Source of the DNA: Tateyamaria sp947503385
Lineage (GTDB): Bacteria > Pseudomonadota > Alphaproteobacteria > Rhodobacterales > Rhodobacteraceae
NCBI RefSeq assembly: GCF_051195235.1
Contig: NZ_JBNFZM010000001.1
Coordinates: forward strand, 558,001 to 622,000
Direction: 5' to 3'
Length of the DNA stretch: 64,000 nucleotides
Below are positions 7,388-15,110 of the stretch, one piece after another. The notes under the pieces were generated by a model, which saw only the letters and a list, made by a program, of their open reading frames with translations, was not told the origin of the DNA and made no database searches. Numbering within the stretch: the first letter of the stretch is position 1; each line of letters begins with the position of its first letter. The translations under genes were made by a program, and so were the position numbers.

Positions 7388-8452
7388 ATGTCCATCGACT
7401 TGATTGACGCCACCAAGACTGTGCGCGGCATCACGCACATCAAGCCAACAACGCTAAAGCTGGAGACGGGGCATTTTAACGTCCTGCTGGGCCAGACCGG
7501 CGCGGGCAAGACATCGCTGATCAAGCTGATGGCGGGTCTGGACCCGCTGGCATCGGGTCAGATCATCATGGATGGCGACGACGTATCGCGCCTGTCGACG
7601 CAAAAGCGCAACATCAGCCTCGTGCACCAGTTTTTCGTGAATTATCCCCATATGACCGTGTTCGACAACATTGCCTCCCCGCTTCGGGTTGCAGGCATGG
7701 CAAAATCCGAGATCGAAGGGCGCGTTCAGGAAGCGGCGGACATCTTGCAGCTTGGGCCGATGCTTTTGCGGCGGCCACAGGAGTTGTCCGGCGGGCAGCA
7801 GCAGCGCTGCGCGTTGGCGCGCGCGATTGCCAAGGAAAGCCGGGCGGTGTTTCTGGACGAGCCGCTGGCGAATTTGGATTACAAGCTGCGCGAGGAACTG
7901 CGGGAACAGTTGCCCGAATTGTTTGCGGGCCGCGGTGCGGTTGTGGTCTATGCCACTTCCGAGCCGGAAGAGGCGCTGATGTTGGGCGGGCAGACCGCGC
8001 TGATGGATGACGGTGTGGTCACACAGTTCGGCCCCACGGCACAGATTTACCGGGCACCTGCAACGCTGACGGCGGCGCGTGTCTTCTCCGACCCACCGAT
8101 CAATGCGGCACGTGTCGTGAAATCGGGGACGCAGGCGCGTCTGGCCACCGGCGTAAGCTGGGAGGTGACGGGCGCGGCGGCGGGTTTGGCGGATGGCGAA
8201 TACACCGTGGCGATCCGCCCCCACCATGTCACCCCCGTACCGGGCGGCGCGGGCACGGTTGTGCTGAACGGTGTGGTGCAGGTGACCGAGCTGTCGGGGT
8301 CGGAATCCAGCGCGCATTTCCAGATGGGCGATGACGGTTGGGTGTCGCTGGCCCACGGCGTGCACCCCTATGAAGTGGGCGAGGATCACGCGTTTTACAT
8401 GGACCCGAGCAAGGCGTTTTACTTTGCTCCTGACGGGAGCCTGGTGGCCTGA
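7388..8452 (+). CDS. glpS: Glycerol ABC transporter ATP-binding protein GlpS
   Basis: First of two nucleotide-binding subunits that power glycerol import at the inner membrane. The 354-residue protein has Walker A GQTGAGKT (35-42), Q-loop Gln81, signature LSGGQ (133-137) and Walker B with Asp157-Glu158, then a C-terminal TOBE-like regulatory domain. The H-loop histidine is missing: YATSEPEEA carries Ser191 where most ATPases read THD. Paired with GlpT, which has the histidine but a degenerate signature. The stop overlaps the glpT start. Confidence 0.9.
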   Translation: MSIDLIDATKTVRGITHIKPTTLKLETGHFNVLLGQTGAGKTSLIKLMAGLDPLASGQIIMDGDDVSRLSTQKRNISLVHQFFVNYPHMTVFDNIASPLRVAGMAKSEIEGRVQEAADILQLGPMLLRRPQELSGGQQQRCALARAIAKESRAVFLDEPLANLDYKLREELREQLPELFAGRGAVVVYATSEPEEALMLGGQTALMDDGVVTQFGPTAQIYRAPATLTAARVFSDPPINAARVVKSGTQARLATGVSWEVTGAAAGLADGEYTVAIRPHHVTPVPGGAGTVVLNGVVQVTELSGSESSAHFQMGDDGWVSLAHGVHPYEVGEDHAFYMDPSKAFYFAPDGSLVA

Positions 8453-9525
8453 TGGCACGTATTTCTCTTTCCGGTTTACGCCATTCCTACTTGCCCCATC
8501 CGGCGGGCCCGCAGGACTATGCGCTGAAATCCATTGATCTCGATTGGGAGGATGGCGGGGCCTATGCGCTGCTTGGTCCGTCGGGCTGTGGAAAGTCGAC
8601 GCTGCTGAACATCATTTCGGGTCTGTTGGTGCCGTCCGAAGGGCGCATTCTGTTCGACGGGCAGGATGTGACGGACCTGCCCCCCGATCAGCGCAACATC
8701 GCGCAGGTGTTCCAGTTCCCGGTGATCTACGACACCATGACGGTGTACGACAATCTGGCCTTTCCGCTGCGCAATCGCGGCTTTGACGAGACGTTCGTGA
8801 ACGAACGTGTGACGCTGATTGCGGCATTGCTGGACGTGGAACCAATGCTGAACGTGCGCGCCGCGCATCTGGCGCCCGACAACAAGCAGAAGATTTCGAT
8901 GGGGCGCGGCCTCGTGCGGGACGACGTGAACGTGATGATGTTCGACGAGCCGCTGACGGTGATCGACCCGCATCTGAAGTGGAAGCTGCGGTCAAAGCTG
9001 AAGGAGCTGCACCAGCAGCTGAAGGCGACGATGATCTATGTGACGCATGACCAGACCGAGGCGCTGACCTTTGCGGATCAGGTCGTGGTGATGCAGGAGG
9101 GCGAGGTGGTGCAGATCGGCACACCCGTCGAACTGTTCGAGCGGCCACAGCACACATTTGTCGGACATTTTATCGGCTCGCCGGGGATGAACATCCTGCC
9201 CGCCGCCGAAGAGGGCGGGCGCATCGTGTTCGAAGGCCAGACCGTAGCCGTCGAGGGGGCGGTGACCGGGTCGGGCGGGGTGACGGAGCTGGGCGTTCGA
9301 CCCGAATTCGTCACCCTCGCCGAGACCGGCCTGCCCGCGCGGGTGCGCAAGGTGTCGGACGTGGGTCGGCACGCAGTGATCGAAACGATGGTGGGTGACA
9401 CGCCCGTCAAGGCCGTCGTGGATCAGGCGGACGTGGAACAGGGCGCGGAGGTGCATCTGGCCTTCCGGCAGGATCAGACGCGGCTTTACCGTGATGGATG
9501 GCTCTCAACGGAGGCGGCGAGATGA
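8452..9525 (+). CDS. glpT: Glycerol ABC transporter ATP-binding protein GlpT
   Basis: Second ATPase subunit, 357 residues. Walker A GPSGCGKS (42-49), Q-loop in QVFQFPV, Walker B Asp165-Glu166, H-loop His199 in YVTHDQTEA and a C-terminal TOBE-like domain are intact. The ABC signature is degenerate: LAPDNKQ (140-146) in place of LSGGQ. The ATG overlaps the stop of glpS. The name follows the rhizobial glpSTPQUV system and is not the glycerol-3-phosphate antiporter GlpT of E. coli. Confidence 0.9.
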   Translation: MARISLSGLRHSYLPHPAGPQDYALKSIDLDWEDGGAYALLGPSGCGKSTLLNIISGLLVPSEGRILFDGQDVTDLPPDQRNIAQVFQFPVIYDTMTVYDNLAFPLRNRGFDETFVNERVTLIAALLDVEPMLNVRAAHLAPDNKQKISMGRGLVRDDVNVMMFDEPLTVIDPHLKWKLRSKLKELHQQLKATMIYVTHDQTEALTFADQVVVMQEGEVVQIGTPVELFERPQHTFVGHFIGSPGMNILPAAEEGGRIVFEGQTVAVEGAVTGSGGVTELGVRPEFVTLAETGLPARVRKVSDVGRHAVIETMVGDTPVKAVVDQADVEQGAEVHLAFRQDQTRLYRDGWLSTEAAR

Positions 9526-10385
9526 AAACCGAAAACCAAAAGGCGTGGTTCTTTGTCCTGCCGGTGCTGCTGCTGGTGGCGTTCAACGCGCTGGTGCCGA
9601 TCATGACGGTCGTCAATTATTCGGTGCAGGAGACGTTCGGGAACAACGTCTTTTTCTGGCAGGGCCTCGACTGGTTTGAGCAGATCCTGCGGTCGGACCG
9701 GTTTCATGCAGCCCTCGGGCGGCAGTTCCTGTTCACCTTCCTGATCCTGATCATTGAGGTGCCGCTGGGCATTATCATCGCCCTGTCGATGCCGAAAAAG
9801 GGCTTTTGGGTGCCGGTCTGCCTTGTGTTGATGGCGCTGCCGATGCTGATCCCGTGGAACGTCGTGGGCGCAATGTGGAACATCTTTACCCTGCCCAAGA
9901 TCGGGCTGCTGGGATATTTCATGAACGACGTTCTGGGCGTGAACTATGACATGACACAGGACCCGCTGGCCGCGTGGATCACGATCATTGTGATGGACGT
10001 GTGGCACTGGACTTCGCTGGTGGTGCTGCTGGCCTATGCGGGCCTCGTGTCGATCCCGGATGCCTATTATCAGGCGGCCAAGATCGACGGCGCGTCCCCG
10101 TGGAAAGTATTTCGCTACATTCAGCTGCCCAAGATGAAGACGGTGCTGACCATCGCGATCCTGCTGCGGTTCATGGACAGCTTTAACATCTACACCGAGC
10201 CATTTGTGCTGACCGGGGGTGGCCCGGGCAATTCCACCACGCTGTTGTCGATTGATCTGGTGAAGATTGCCTTGGGGCAGTTCGACCTTGGTCCTGCTGC
10301 GGCGATGAGCCTGATCTATTTCGCGATTACGCTGCTCGTGTCGTGGCTGTTCTACACGCTGATGACAAAGGATGATGCGCAATGA
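9522..10385 (+). CDS. glpP: Glycerol ABC transporter permease GlpP
   Basis: Inner-membrane permease of the MalF/UgpA type, 287 residues, about six membrane segments starting at WFFVLPVLLLVAFNALVPI. The EAA loop that docks to the ATPase is visible as YYQAAKIDGASPWKVFRYIQLPKMK. The start at 9522 forms ATGA with the glpT stop and has GGAGGCGG upstream; an in-frame ATG at 9498 lies inside glpT and would add residues with no family match. Confidence 0.9.
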   Translation: MKTENQKAWFFVLPVLLLVAFNALVPIMTVVNYSVQETFGNNVFFWQGLDWFEQILRSDRFHAALGRQFLFTFLILIIEVPLGIIIALSMPKKGFWVPVCLVLMALPMLIPWNVVGAMWNIFTLPKIGLLGYFMNDVLGVNYDMTQDPLAAWITIIVMDVWHWTSLVVLLAYAGLVSIPDAYYQAAKIDGASPWKVFRYIQLPKMKTVLTIAILLRFMDSFNIYTEPFVLTGGGPGNSTTLLSIDLVKIALGQFDLGPAAAMSLIYFAITLLVSWLFYTLMTKDDAQ

Positions 10386-10465
10386 CTTTGACGTCTGAAC
10401 ATCGCGATACCGCTATCTTTGCGCAGACCCGGCGCGCCTGCGGCGGAGGATTGTCCAATGCGTAA
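10382..10465 (+). CDS. Possible 27-residue coupling ORF between glpP and glpQ
   Basis: The glpP stop forms ATGA with an ATG at 10382 that opens a 27-codon frame (MTLTSEHRDTAIFAQTRRAC...) ending TAA at 10463-10465, five bases inside glpQ. It bridges the whole gap between the two permease genes. It could couple translation of glpQ or be chance. No domain is seen. Confidence 0.3.
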   Translation: MTLTSEHRDTAIFAQTRRACGGGLSNA

Positions 10466-11255
10466 ACGGTCCCTCATCCCGATCCTCTATATCGCGTTCC
10501 TGATGCTGCCGATCTATTGGCTGGTCTCAATGAGCTTTAAGACCACGAACGAAATCCTGTCGGGGTTCAGCCTGTTTCCGCAAACCTTCACACTGGAAAA
10601 CTACGCGGTGATCTTTACCGACCCAAGCTGGTACTGGGGCTACATCAATTCGATCATATACGTGTCGCTGAACACCGTGATTTCGGTCTGTGTGGCGCTG
10701 CCTGCGGCCTATGCGTTTTCGCGCTACAGGTTCCTCGGTGACAAGCAATTGTTTTTCTGGCTGCTGACCAACCGGATGGCCCCGGCGGCGGTGTTCGCCT
10801 TGCCGTTCTTTCAGCTGTATTCCTCGGTTGGGCTGTTTGACACGCATCTGGCCGTGGCGCTGGCGCATTGTCTCTTTAACATTCCGCTGGCGGTCTGGAT
10901 TCTCGAAGGGTTCATGGGCGGCGTGCCCAAGGAACTGGACGAGACGGCCTATGTGGACGGCTATTCGTTCCCGCGGTTCTTCGTCACGATCTTTCTGCCG
11001 ACGATCAAGGCGGGCGTGGGTGTGGCTGCGTTCTTCTGCTTTATGTTCTCGTGGGTCGAGTTGCTGCTGGCCAAGACCCTGACGGCGGTGGAGGCAAAAC
11101 CCATCGCCGCCGAGATGACCAAGACGGCGTCATCAGCGGGGTACGAGTTGGGATTGCTGGCGGCGGCAGGCACGCTGACCATCATCCCCGGCGCAATCGT
11201 GATCTATTTTGTCCGCAACTACATCGCCAAGGGCTTTGCCCTGGGGAGGGTGTGA
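10458..11255 (+). CDS. glpQ: Glycerol ABC transporter permease GlpQ
   Basis: Second permease of the importer (MalG/UgpE type), 265 residues with about six membrane segments. The EAA loop reads ELDETAYVDGYSFPRFFVTIFLPTIK. The start MRKRSLIPILY at 10458 has GGAGGA upstream; the in-frame ATG at 10419 was rejected because it adds a polar, unmatched leader. The stop overlaps the glpU start by one base. Confidence 0.9.
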   Translation: MRKRSLIPILYIAFLMLPIYWLVSMSFKTTNEILSGFSLFPQTFTLENYAVIFTDPSWYWGYINSIIYVSLNTVISVCVALPAAYAFSRYRFLGDKQLFFWLLTNRMAPAAVFALPFFQLYSSVGLFDTHLAVALAHCLFNIPLAVWILEGFMGGVPKELDETAYVDGYSFPRFFVTIFLPTIKAGVGVAAFFCFMFSWVELLLAKTLTAVEAKPIAAEMTKTASSAGYELGLLAAAGTLTIIPGAIVIYFVRNYIAKGFALGRV

Positions 11256-11647
11256 TGAAACGTATTTGGCTGTTCCTGCTGCCGACACCGGCGCTGGCCC
11301 AAGGGTGGGGCAATGTCGCGCAACAGCAGGAGGAAAAGGGGTTTTCGTGGACCGACCCGCTGTGGCCGTCGTTCTGGATGGCGTGGACGCCCGCGACCTT
11401 TGCCGTGTTCTGTGCGCTGTTCAGCGCGATTGCGCTGATCGGTCTGCTTGAGGTGTTCAAGTATCGCGACGGGATCGAGCGCAAGGGCGTGCTGGGCCTC
11501 ACGACAACGTTGGGCGACCGGCTGTTCATTTCGCTTTTAGGGTCGGCCTATATCTTCCTTGCGTGGCTCGGGATATTCGGTCAGCCCTTGTGGTGGCCGC
11601 TGGCGCTGAGCATCGCCTGGGGCACGTTCTGTTTTCGCAAGGTGTGA
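11255..11647 (+). CDS. glpU: Small membrane protein GlpU (DUF2160)
   Basis: The 130-residue protein is a small integral membrane component found at the end of glycerol ABC operons in alphaproteobacteria (GlpU in rhizobia, DUF2160). It starts with a short signal-like segment (MKRIWLFLLPTPALAQ), followed by a WPSFWMAWTP motif and about three membrane segments. Its exact role in transport is not established. GGGAGGG lies just before the ATG, which overlaps the glpQ stop. It is the last gene of the operon. Confidence 0.85.
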   Translation: MKRIWLFLLPTPALAQGWGNVAQQQEEKGFSWTDPLWPSFWMAWTPATFAVFCALFSAIALIGLLEVFKYRDGIERKGVLGLTTTLGDRLFISLLGSAYIFLAWLGIFGQPLWWPLALSIAWGTFCFRKV

Positions 11648-11727
11648 GATTCTGCTTTGGAAACGGGGATGCATGTTATTTACTCAGACCGCAGTGTGCG
11701 TCAGCGGTCGCCTGAAGCGAGAGCACG

Positions 11728-12120
11728 ATGAAGAAAAAGAAGAGCGAGCTGCTGACCGAGGTTGAATTGGAGTTCATGAATGAACTCTGGGCCATAGGGG
11801 AGGGGACGGTGCGCGATGTCCTGGATCGGCTGCCGCAAGAGCGGGCGCTTGCCTATACTTCGGGCGCAACCATCCTGCGCATCCTTGAGCAAAAGGAATT
11901 CGTGACCAGCCGGAAGTCGGGCAAGAGCCATATCTACCGCCCCACTCTGGCCAAGGACACGTATCAGACGCGGTCGCTCAAGGACCTGTCGATGAAGCTG
12001 TTTGACGACACGCCAGCGTCGCTGGTGGCACGTCTGGTCAATGATGATGCGCTGACAGAAGAAGCATTGGGGCAAATCCGGGCACTTGTGGATCGGAGGT
12101 TGAAAAATGATAGCGGGTGA
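11728..12120 (+). CDS. BlaI/MecI/CopY family transcriptional repressor
   Basis: DNA-binding winged-helix repressor of 130 residues. The family pattern is clear: LTEVELEFMNELWAIGEGTVRDVLDRLP at the N-terminus, then a recognition region with YTSGATILRILEQKEFVTS and a basic KSGKSHIYRP wing. In BlaI-type systems a membrane metalloprotease cleaves the repressor on signal; such a gene follows here with a 14-base overlap. No beta-lactamase gene is adjacent, so the regulated target is unknown. Confidence 0.9.
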   Translation: MKKKKSELLTEVELEFMNELWAIGEGTVRDVLDRLPQERALAYTSGATILRILEQKEFVTSRKSGKSHIYRPTLAKDTYQTRSLKDLSMKLFDDTPASLVARLVNDDALTEEALGQIRALVDRRLKNDSG

Positions 12121-13252
12121 GGCGCTGCTGGACGCGTTCGTTAACGCCAACGTCCTGATTTGTATTGCATTTCTGTTCTGGATTGCGGTGCGGGGGGTGA
12201 TGTCCCGTGTCGGTTTGCGCCACGCCTATGGCACGCAGTTGCGGCTGCTGAACACGGTGTTCGTCGTCATCGTCTGCGCGCCTTTGCTGGCGCTGGCCTA
12301 TGGCGCAATGAAGGGGGCGGGCGTGACGGGGCAGGTGAACCTGAACCTGTCGGACCTCGTGGTGTCCTACTATCTGAACGGCGGATTCGAGATGAAGGCG
12401 TCCGAGTTCGAGGGGCTGATCCTGATGCGCGATACGTTCATCCTGAACGTGCTGACGGGGGCCGGGATTGTGGCGCAAGGTGCCATTGTGGTGTTCCTCG
12501 CAGGGTTCGTGATTGGCCTTGGCCGGCTGGTGTATTCGTTCCATTGCCTGCGCCGGATCGTGGTGCGGTCCTACCGCTGGCGCAGCATCGGGCGGGTGCG
12601 TATCCACGTGTCGGACCGGACGCTGGTGCCGTTTTCGACGCGGGACTGGCGGCGGTATTACGTGGTGATTCCGTCGCATATGCTGGGCCAGTCGAACGAG
12701 CTGAAGGTGGCGCTGGCGCATGAGTTGCAGCATATCCGCCAAGGTGATCTGGAATGGGAAATCGTGCTGGAGGCGCTGAAGCCGCTGTTTTTCCTCAACC
12801 CCGCCTATCACGCGTGGAAGCGTCAGGTGGAGGCGTTGCGCGAATTCAACTGCGACAGTCAGGTGCTGTCCAAGGGCCGGATCGACGCGCGCGCCTATTG
12901 CGATACGCTGCTGTCGGTGTGCCAAAAGACGCTGCGCCGGGACCGGTCCTTTGTGATTGCGGTGCCCAAGGTGACGCTGGTGACGGCGGACCGGGGATCG
13001 CTGATCAAGGGCAAGCGCAGTTTCCTTGAGCGGCGCATCCTGTCGGTGCTGGAGATGCGCAAGCTGGCCTATGAGCGGCTGGTCTTTGCGGCGATTGTCG
13101 TGCCAATGGTGGCCGTGCTGGCGCTGACAACGCTGGCCATCCAGCGGCCCGGCGACTGGAGTCAGGACCGGCTGATGCTGTCCACGGTGGTCAACCTTGA
13201 CCGGCTGAACGAGATCAACAGGCTGTCCACCTTTGGCCGCATCCGCGACTAG
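12107..13252 (+). CDS. M56 family metallopeptidase, BlaR1-like, without sensor domain
   Basis: Membrane zinc protease of 381 residues, partner of the upstream BlaI-like repressor. Several membrane segments precede a cytosolic peptidase region with HELQH (205-209) and a later EFNCD motif, both typical of M56. In true BlaR1 an extracytoplasmic penicillin-binding sensor domain follows; here the protein ends soon after a last membrane segment, so it cannot sense beta-lactams in that way. It overlaps the convergent GST gene by four bases. Confidence 0.85.
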   Translation: MIAGEALLDAFVNANVLICIAFLFWIAVRGVMSRVGLRHAYGTQLRLLNTVFVVIVCAPLLALAYGAMKGAGVTGQVNLNLSDLVVSYYLNGGFEMKASEFEGLILMRDTFILNVLTGAGIVAQGAIVVFLAGFVIGLGRLVYSFHCLRRIVVRSYRWRSIGRVRIHVSDRTLVPFSTRDWRRYYVVIPSHMLGQSNELKVALAHELQHIRQGDLEWEIVLEALKPLFFLNPAYHAWKRQVEALREFNCDSQVLSKGRIDARAYCDTLLSVCQKTLRRDRSFVIAVPKVTLVTADRGSLIKGKRSFLERRILSVLEMRKLAYERLVFAAIVVPMVAVLALTTLAIQRPGDWSQDRLMLSTVVNLDRLNEINRLSTFGRIRD

Positions 13253-13920
13253 CGCGGCGCGCGGTAGTTGCCTTCGGCTTTCAGGATCTCGACATGTTCG
13301 GCCTCGCGCGCCATGGCGCGTTGAATGGCGGGGCGGTCCATGCTGCGTTCGGCATGGGCACGCAGGTTCGGGTAATCCTCTGCCGGGAAGCCGACGCCGG
13401 TGATGCGCCACCACACCCAGAACAGGTAGCCGTCAACGATGGACCATGTGTCGCCGTACCACCACGGGTTCAGGCGGTCTTCGATCATCCGCATGATCGT
13501 GTGCATCGCCTCGACCCCTTTGGGGCGGACAATGTCAAAGGACAGGGCGCTGTCGTCGATGAACTTGATCGGCATGGCAATGCGCGTGACGGTCGGATGC
13601 ACCGTGGATGAAAAGAACGCGATATCCGCGACCTGACGGCTCACCGCAAGCGGGTCGTCCACGGCGGGCAGCAACCCGGCAGATGGATAGGCGTGATGCA
13701 GCCAAGTGAGGATCGCCACATTCTCGGTCAGGGGCGCGCCGTCAATCAGCAGCGTAGGCACCTTGCCCTTTGGGTTGATCGCGAGGAATTCGGGCGCGTT
13801 CTGCTGATTCAGCATCACGCGCAGCAACTCTGTCTTGAACGGCACGCCGATCTCTTCGAGTGCTATGGTCGGCACGCGCGCGCAGGTGCCGGGTGAAACA
13901 AAAAGCGTGAGCTGCGGCAT
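13249..13920 (-). CDS. Glutathione S-transferase family protein
   Basis: Cytosolic GST-fold protein of 223 residues. The N-terminal thioredoxin-like domain reads LTLFVSPGTCARVPTIALEEIGVPF, followed by the glutathione-binding NPKGKVPTLLIDG and the LTENVAILTWL helix; a helical C-terminal domain follows. Ser8 or Cys12 could be the glutathione-activating residue. The start at 13920 has AGAGGA upstream; longer in-frame starts run into the spacer before the TRAP gene. Substrate unknown. Confidence 0.88.
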   Translation of the reverse strand: MPQLTLFVSPGTCARVPTIALEEIGVPFKTELLRVMLNQQNAPEFLAINPKGKVPTLLIDGAPLTENVAILTWLHHAYPSAGLLPAVDDPLAVSRQVADIAFFSSTVHPTVTRIAMPIKFIDDSALSFDIVRPKGVEAMHTIMRMIEDRLNPWWYGDTWSIVDGYLFWVWWRITGVGFPAEDYPNLRAHAERSMDRPAIQRAMAREAEHVEILKAEGNYRAPR

Positions 13921-14008
13921 GGGGGTCCTCTGACGTCGAAGATTGTCTTGCAAAAATAGGTATTCCGAATGACCATAGGTAAAAAATCGACATTTAGGGA
14001 GGAATATT

Positions 14009-15052
14009 ATGTCGAAAGCGCTGATTGCCAGTCTGGCAACGGTGGCATGTCTGGCCACCGCCACCCATGCCCAAACCATTCTGACCGCCGAGACCGCATC
14101 ACCCAACACGGCGCCCGGTATTTCGATCATCTCACTGTCCGAAGCCGCTGCCAAGGCGGGCGTGGCCGACATTCAGGTCACATCCGGCCAGACCCTGACC
14201 AATTCGGTTCAGAATGTCGCCGAGGGCAAATCCGACATCGCCGCAGGCCCATTTATCCTGCCGTTCCTGATGTCGCGCGGAGTTGGCCCCTATGCGGGGC
14301 TGGGGGCCGAAAAGGGCGCGGAACTGGTCCAGAACCTTGCCGTTCTCTACACCTACCGCATCTCGGTTCAGGGGCTTTATGCCTATGACAGTTCCAACAT
14401 CAGCGGTTGGGACGGCCTTGAGGGCAAAACGATCTTTAACGGCCCGCCGCGCGGTGCGGCGTTGACCAATGCGCGCCTGCTCATCAAGCTGAACACCGGC
14501 ATGGAAGAAGGCGCGGGATATACCGGCGTGCAGGTCAATTGGGGTCAAGCGGTCAAGACAATTCAGGACGGGTCGGCGGATGCGTTTGTACTGCCCATGG
14601 CCTTTCCCGATCCGCGCGTGTCTGCGGCGCTGGCCTCGGGCAAGATGACCATATGGTCGGTGCCGAACGCGGTGTTTGACGGCGAAGCCTTTGGCAATGT
14701 GGGCAAACTGCCGGGCACCGTGCCTGTGTCTATCCCCGTGGCGGATATGGGGTATGGCGACAATGTCACGGTCGTGTCCGAAGACGACAATTTCCGCGGC
14801 CCCGGCACGGTGGGTGGCGATCTGGTCAACGTGAACATGGATTTTGATCTGGCCAAGGCACTGACGGCGGCGTTCATCGCCAATCTGGATGACATCTATT
14901 TCGCCAAGGCCCCGTTCATGCCCGGATCGTGGCATGGCGAAACTGACATTGCCCTGACCGACATGTGCGGCAACAACCCGATCAAATATCACCCCGGTGC
15001 TGTCGCCGCGTGGGAAGAGGCGGGGTACACCATACCGGACTGCGCCAAATGA
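14009..15052 (+). CDS. TAXI-family TRAP transporter solute-binding protein
   Basis: Periplasmic binding protein of a TRAP transporter, TAXI subfamily. The 347-residue product has a Sec signal (MSKALIASLATVACLATATHAQ), then ILTAETASPNTAPGISIISLSEAAAKAG, LTNSVQNVAEGKSDIAAGPF and IFNGPPRGAALTNARLLI, which match the TAXI fold. GGGAGG lies upstream of the ATG. A hairpin follows at 15061-15085, then the fused permease. The ligand is not predictable from sequence alone; the following hydrolase hints at a sulfate or phosphonate ester. Confidence 0.9.
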   Translation: MSKALIASLATVACLATATHAQTILTAETASPNTAPGISIISLSEAAAKAGVADIQVTSGQTLTNSVQNVAEGKSDIAAGPFILPFLMSRGVGPYAGLGAEKGAELVQNLAVLYTYRISVQGLYAYDSSNISGWDGLEGKTIFNGPPRGAALTNARLLIKLNTGMEEGAGYTGVQVNWGQAVKTIQDGSADAFVLPMAFPDPRVSAALASGKMTIWSVPNAVFDGEAFGNVGKLPGTVPVSIPVADMGYGDNVTVVSEDDNFRGPGTVGGDLVNVNMDFDLAKALTAAFIANLDDIYFAKAPFMPGSWHGETDIALTDMCGNNPIKYHPGAVAAWEEAGYTIPDCAK

Positions 15053-15060
15053 GACAGTGC

Positions 15061-15085
15061 CCTGACCGGGTCCGATCCGGTCGGG
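15061..15085 (+). other. Intercistronic hairpin after the TAXI binding-protein gene
   Basis: CCTGACCGG (15061-15069) pairs with CCGGTCGGG (15077-15085), one G-U pair. No T-run follows. It probably tunes expression of the binding protein relative to the permease. Confidence 0.6.
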
Positions 15086-15110
15086 GTGTCCTAGTGGGGC
15101 ACAGGCAGGC

